Shown here piece after piece: positions 7,976 to 12,074 of a stretch of DNA of 12,074 nt (positions are counted from its first letter, which is position 1; every line of letters begins with the position of its first letter). Source of the stretch: Rodentolepis nana. Its lineage: Eukaryota > Platyhelminthes > Cestoda > Cyclophyllidea > Hymenolepididae. A model generated the notes under the pieces. That model was given only the letters and a program-made list of their open reading frames with translations, was not told the origin of the DNA and did no database searches. Made by a program: the position numbers and the translations under genes. The DNA is taken from contig UZAE01001677.1 of the NCBI GenBank assembly GCA_900617975.1, positions 1-12,074 on the forward strand, read 5' to 3'.

Positions 7976-10040
7976 CTAACACTCTCTGACCACAATTCTT
8001 ATCTATCCTGGAACTTTTAATATCTCTTAATTGCATACAATCATGTTATTTTTATTATGCAATCAAAAATAATTCCGGAAGTTTACTTTTAAATCAATGT
8101 TATATATTTTACTACTATTTGCAAACTTTATACCTTTATTCGTGGTAATAAACATGTTATTTTCAAAATATATCTTGAGTATATTCTTGCCTTTCAAATA
8201 TATAAGAAGTCGTTTAAATGTATCTTTAGTCATAAACCATATATTCATATACCTATTATTTGAAATTTATGAATGATTTACGTGCATGGATAAAATTTTG
8301 GAGCTTGGCTGATATGGTTTGATTATTTCTTGATGATTAAGATAGTGTATAAATGACAAAGGATCATTTAAATGGTAGTATTGCTCAAAACTTCATTATT
8401 CTAATTTTCAGCTTCAAGTTGAAAACCTAGTTATCTGTTTTGGTTTTTAAATCTTCAAGATGAGAGTTGGCTTATTTGTTCCCATTAATTTAGCTATAGT
8501 AAAATGCATTGTTCATTGGCTAGGGTTTTGATATATAAATACTTCAAATCAATTGACGAAAACTGTCGTCATAAGTTTTAACGTTATTTCTCTTGGATTT
8601 AATTTAATGGAAATATTTCTTTCATACTTTAATCCAAATCAATAACTTGTAATCTTGCCATTCTTGAAGTTGACAGAGGTTAGTGTCTTTCCATGTCTTT
8701 GCATTATATGTTCCTTGCAGTTCTATGGAAATGGAGATATATCATTTTGTTATATTCATTAGAATAACAGTCCGAAAAAAATGGATATCAGGCGTCGAAA
8801 AATTATTACTAATATATGCATATATAGGCGATTGGAATCGATTGATAGGAGTGCAGAAGATTGTGAAGATGTAGAAAATATTAAACAGCTCAATATGATA
8901 CTGTTGAATTTTGTTTGTGACCACTTAGTTTTGCTGGTATGAAATATCATTGACAGGCAATTGCAAAACAAAATTAGTATTAAACAAAACCTGTCTAACA
9001 TTAACCTTTTATTTAACAGGTTACTTTTGAGAGTTCCACTTCTTCTCTTTTAGTCATCACATAAACAACATTGTTGAAGTCATTATATTATACATATATA
9101 TTTCAACGAATAATGGTCGCGTGCTCCATCACTGCATTTCAATGTTAGTATTTACTTCTCCAATTTGTAGTTAATTACCCAAATTAGGCCATCTGCTGAG
9201 ACATATTTCGACAACCATGTTCTCACTACTCCGAGCAAGTAAAACACCTATGGCACTAACATGTTCAATATATATTATTGTAGTTTTCTTTGAAAATCCA
9301 ATATATGAGAAGAATGAAAATAGAAGAATTAATAGAAAGAGAGGTTTTAATTTTAAACGAATTAATTCAAATTTGCGTTTTCAAATTTATATTTTGCTAG
9401 ATTCACCAGAATAAAGATTTACAATTATGATTTATAATGATTCCGATCTCATTAGCAACTTTCTTTGTGCGGTTAAATATGAACGAGAACATAAAACGGT
9501 AGAATCGAGGCCTCTCAAAATTTCCGAACAATATTAAGTTTATTTACAAATAGTACTTTAGATAATGACTATTGATTTCAATATCGACTTGTTAATGTGT
9601 AAATCTAAGTAAGGATCAGCGAGCGTTAATTGGTACCGAGTTTAAATATGAACCATGAATAGTGAAATATAATAAGACCTATTTTCATATTTGGATTACT
9701 ATGCCAGTTGATTAAAATTGAATAGTACGTGAGAGTATCGGTTTGGGTCTAATATACAGTTATTTTCAGGAGAGACCCATACTAATATAAGAACATTTAA
9801 TGAATCGGAAGTTCAAATCCCAGCGGCTTTACTTACTCTAAATGTTTATTCAAAAAAAAAATTTTTCCAGTAACGGTATTGCACACAATTAGTAGATATT
9901 CTCTTTCATTTTGAATAAATGAAACTCTGCTATATAAATCATCGCTAAATATTTAGTGCAGTAAACCCTTTGTGGATTTTGAAGGAAGTTAAAGTGACGA
10001 CAAATTGGATTATAACTAGGTGCTGCAACGCGGTCTTTAC
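7976..10040. other. AT-rich intergenic region between divergent genes
   Basis: No coding region was recognised; the short open frames at 8063-9414 are AT-driven with no motifs. TATATAAATA near 8531-8540 resembles a TATA box but has no supported transcript. A GTTCAAATCC string near 9812 looks like a pol III B box, but its flanks do not pair as a T-arm. The 5' untranslated exons and promoters of both flanking genes probably lie in this region. Confidence 0.5.
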
Positions 10041-10052
10041 AATTGCTACCAT

Positions 10053-10126
10053 GGGGTGTGGGACAGACTAAACACTTCGTGGAGCACCCTGGGCATCGTA
10101 TAATCACGTGGCAAAAAAAGTCTATT
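10053..10126 (+). ncRNA. HDV-like ribozyme, copy D (probably inactive)
   Basis: P1 is intact: GGGGTGT (10053-10059) with GCACCCT (10084-10090). P4 has a short CGT/ACG form, and TGGCAAAAAAA retains the candidate catalytic C10112. P2 5' strand is GACAGACTA, with a C-A and an A-A mismatch against AAGTCTATT. P3 and its loop have lost the ACC-TCC core (ACACTTCGTGGA). GGGCAA has become GGGCAT. The lost P3 loop should block the P1.1 pairs, so I expect no or poor activity. Confidence 0.5.
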
Positions 10127-10381
10127 TACCGGCAGTTGACTTCTCACTTAAAACTATCATCACCCCACTGTGTGTCATATTCGTCCCATACCACAGTACT
10201 TACCTTACCGTTTCTGAGCCACTGTGTCTGTTTGTTTATTTTAAATCTGTGAATCACTCTACTATTTCTCTTCCCGAATTCTTCTCACTTTGATGTTCCT
10301 CCTCAATTCTGTGAAACCCGAAGTCAACTAAAGTGTTAATGATAACTATCATAACGCCTGCCATTTGTTAAAAATACATAT
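10053..10381 (+). mobile_element. SINE-like retroposon, copy D (full length, diverged)
   Basis: A 329-nt plus-strand copy with a 12-bp target-site duplication, one mismatch: AATTGCTACCAT at 10041-10052 and AATTCCTACCAT at 10382-10393. It starts exactly at GGGGTGT. It is the most diverged full-length copy. The 3' stem is broken (ATCATA opposite TTTGTT), and the tail has drifted from AAAT repeats to AAAAATACATAT. It lies about 0.2 kb upstream of the SMNDC1 start codon, in the same orientation, so it could affect the promoter or 5' untranslated region of that gene. Confidence 0.88.
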
Positions 10382-10520
10382 AATTCCTACCATTTATATC
10401 GATAAAGTACTGCAATTGTTTTATTCTAAAATAAAATTAAAAATCTATATACAAACTAAATTTACTAATTTTATTTTAATTATATCTTGTTGGATTAAGA
10501 CAAACAATATATTAAATAAA

Positions 10521-10537
10521 TATTAATTTTCTTTAAG
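10521..10537 (+). promoter_or_regulatory. Candidate splice acceptor in the SMNDC1 5' leader
   Basis: The tract TATTAATTTTCTTTAAG ends in AG at 10537, where composition changes abruptly from AT-rich to balanced (TCTGTCAAAGGGGCGC). The ATG follows 52 nt later. This fits either a 5' untranslated intron or a spliced-leader trans-splicing acceptor. Confidence 0.4.
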
Positions 10538-10589
10538 TCTGTCAAAGGGGCGCTTGCGATTGGCGGATATTTCGGTTCTTGCTCTTGAG

Positions 10590-11405
10590 ATGGAGGAACT
10601 AAGGTTGCAGATAGCCAATAATAGGCTTCAGCTCCAGCAAGTTGAAGCATCATTGGAGCTAGATAAAGACAACGAAGAGCTTAAGAAGCTACAGGAAGAT
10701 TTGAAGGAAGTCATCCGTCTCACACAGGAACTTCTGGGTGAAGATACAACTACTAACGAAAGTACCTGGAAAGTCGGAGATACATGCATGGCTAGATGCA
10801 CACGCGACAAACTCTTCTATAAAGCAAGCATTCTAGAAATTCTTGCTAACGGTTCTTGCGTAGTTAACTTCCTCGATTATGATACAACAGATATCTGCCA
10901 GGTAATTAGATTTGTGAAAGCGTGTATCTTGCTCACTTTATAAAAATTTGTGTGTTTTACCTTTCTTTTTGGTGGCGAAGTCGATGTTTTACTGAGATAT
11001 TTAAGATTTCTATGTCACCAATAAGGTATCTGTATTTTCTGTTTGTTAATGTTAGCTTTCTAATGTTGGAATTTTATTTCATTCTAGATTGCACATCTCA
11101 AACCGTTAGATTCTAACCTAGCTCCGGTGCAACTGACGAAAAAGGAAACAAAGAACCGAAAAATCGAAAAGAAAAAACTCAAGAAACAGAAACTTGTGGA
11201 GCGTCATGCCGAAATCGAAAAGGCTATCGAAACTGAGAAGAATGAATGGCTGAACTTCAGTAAGAAGTACAACAACAAACATAAGACAAAGAGGAGCATA
11301 TTCGCTTCTCCTGAAAATGTGGATGGTAAAGTCGGGGTTGGAACCTGTGGAATTTCGGGCAGACCAATGACGAAACCCAGCTATCATCGATTGATGAGGA
11401 AGTGA
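10590..11405 (+). CDS. SMNDC1: SMNDC1/SPF30, Tudor-domain splicing factor, 2 exons
   Basis: Join 10590-10901 and 11088-11405 gives 209 aa; human SMNDC1 has 238. The 186-nt intron (GTAATT...TTCTAG) falls in phase 0 within the Tudor domain. Residues 1-50 form a helical/coiled-coil N-terminus with LQQVEASL and LKEVIRLTQELL, matching human LQQVEAAL and LQEVIELTKDLL. The Tudor domain starts at WKVGDTCMA (residues 60-68) and runs to about LKPL (108-111). A basic coiled-coil linker follows. The conserved tail (172-209) holds KRSIFASPENVDGKVGVGTCG. The ATG at 10590 is chosen because it matches the family N-terminus; an upstream TTG in frame is not a credible start. The family acts in assembly of the spliceosomal tri-snRNP, and its Tudor domain binds dimethylarginine. 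The cage Trp of human CMAVW is Cys70 here (CMARC), while Y77, F94 and Y97 are kept. Confidence 0.95.
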
Positions 11406-11720
11406 GACGCTCTGATCCAAATGTGTACATATTGTTTTGTCTCTTGTTTATAAATTGTTTTTCAAATATAAATCTATGACTGTTTTAGCTTAGCGCCTAA
11501 TAATAAGGTTTGAGTCATTTCGCCTTGAAATTAGGCTGGGTGTGGGGGGTGCGGGGTGGAGTAATAGGAGGATATTGAAACTACGGCAAAAATGCTCAAC
11601 TCGCACTTCAAGGAATTGGTTGCTGTTTCTGTCCCATAACTACTGTTCTTTTGATACAACTCAATTTGGACTAAGATCAATTTCAAACCAAAGGAATTCT
11701 TGTTTTTGAAGGTGATAGGT
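11406..11720. other. 3' flank of SMNDC1 with weak polyadenylation signals
   Basis: No gene was seen. TATAAA at 11449-11454 and AATATAAA around 11465-11472 are variant polyadenylation hexamers 45-65 nt past the stop, and either could end the SMNDC1 mRNA. A G-rich stretch at about 11535-11565 (GGGTGTGGGGGGTGCGGGG) is an imperfect quadruplex candidate. Confidence 0.35.
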
Positions 11721-11983
11721 ATTTATTAATATCAAATGGCAGGCGTTTTGATAGTTATCATTAGCCCTGGAGCTGACTTCGGGGCTTCACAGAGAGGAGG
11801 GGGAACAGAAGAGCGATTCACAGATATAAAAGAGAGACGGACGGGCACTAAGTCATTAAAAAGGTAAGATGAGTACTGTGGAGGGGTCGAATATGACAAA
11901 TAATTGGGTCATATTAGTTTGAAGTCAGAAATCAACTTCCGATCAATAGACTTTTTGCTGTATAAGTATACGTTGCCCAGGGT
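11721..11983 (-). mobile_element. SINE-like retroposon, copy E (5'-truncated)
   Basis: A 263-nt minus-strand copy. The 3' tail and stem-loop (arms TATCAAA and TTTGATA on the minus strand) are intact at 11721-11755. The homology ends at 11983 within the 3' strand of ribozyme P1 (ACCCTGGGC). The P1 5' strand, P2 5' strand and P3 are therefore missing and no ribozyme can form. P4 survives as an extended stem, GTATA/TATAC, at 11960-11971, followed by the GCAAAAAGTCTATT segment. No target-site duplication was found. The lost head may reflect incomplete reverse transcription or later deletion. Confidence 0.85.
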
Positions 11984-12074
11984 CAATGCCTTTAAAAACA
12001 TGTACATGATTGACAAATCGAGAGTTCTGTGTGCATACACATACATCTTGGAGAGACAAATAGTATCAAATTTT

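Noticed and set aside
8531..8540. TATA box (TATATAAATA)
   Set aside because: The region is so AT-rich that such strings are expected. It lies about 2 kb from SMNDC1 and no transcript start supports it.
8813..8830. Palindrome ATATATGCATATAT
   Set aside because: Self-complementary AT strings are common in this composition, and nothing around it suggests function.
9725..9830. tRNA gene or tRNA-derived SINE head (GTTCAAATCC B-box-like string)
   Set aside because: The flanks do not form a T-stem, no good A box sits at the right distance, and no cloverleaf can be drawn.

Overview
The window looks like nuclear DNA of an invertebrate, most likely a flatworm (schistosome- or other trematode-like). 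It is AT-rich and has two intron-containing metazoan genes. The first three introns of one gene are only 37-38 nt and later ones are much longer, a pattern reported for schistosomes. A Ty3/Gypsy integrase remnant also resembles trematode elements. The species cannot be named from sequence alone.

Layout: (1) 1-1600 holds a decayed Ty3/Gypsy integrase fragment split by a SINE-like insertion (copy A, minus strand), then a second full-length copy (copy B, plus strand). (2) 3032-7928, minus strand, carries a complete 9-exon gene for a YTHDC1-type nuclear m6A reader, predicted at 702 aa. SINE copy C lies antisense in its sixth intron. (3) 7929-10040 is AT-rich intergenic DNA with no recognisable gene. 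(4) Copy D lies at 10053-10381. (5) 10590-11405, plus strand, is a 2-exon gene for SMNDC1/SPF30, a Tudor-domain splicing factor, predicted at 209 aa. (6) A 5'-truncated copy E (minus strand) lies at 11721-11983.

The most interesting signal is the repeat family. Four of five copies begin exactly at a GGGG or GGAG start, directly after a 12-13 bp target-site duplication. Their first 73-74 nt fold by inspection as a hepatitis-delta-virus-like (HDV-like) self-cleaving ribozyme: seven-pair P1, nine-pair P2, P3 with a TCC loop, a GGGCAA joining segment, P4, and a GCAAAA joining segment carrying the expected catalytic C. The predicted cleavage site coincides with the element's 5' end. The body is pyrimidine-rich. 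The 3' end has a small stem-loop and an AAAT-type tail. This looks like a short non-autonomous retroposon whose RNA 5' end is made by self-cleavage. I do not know whether this family is already catalogued.

YTHDC1 and SMNDC1 both act in nuclear pre-mRNA processing. They are divergently arranged, but about 2.7 kb apart, so a shared promoter is not evident.
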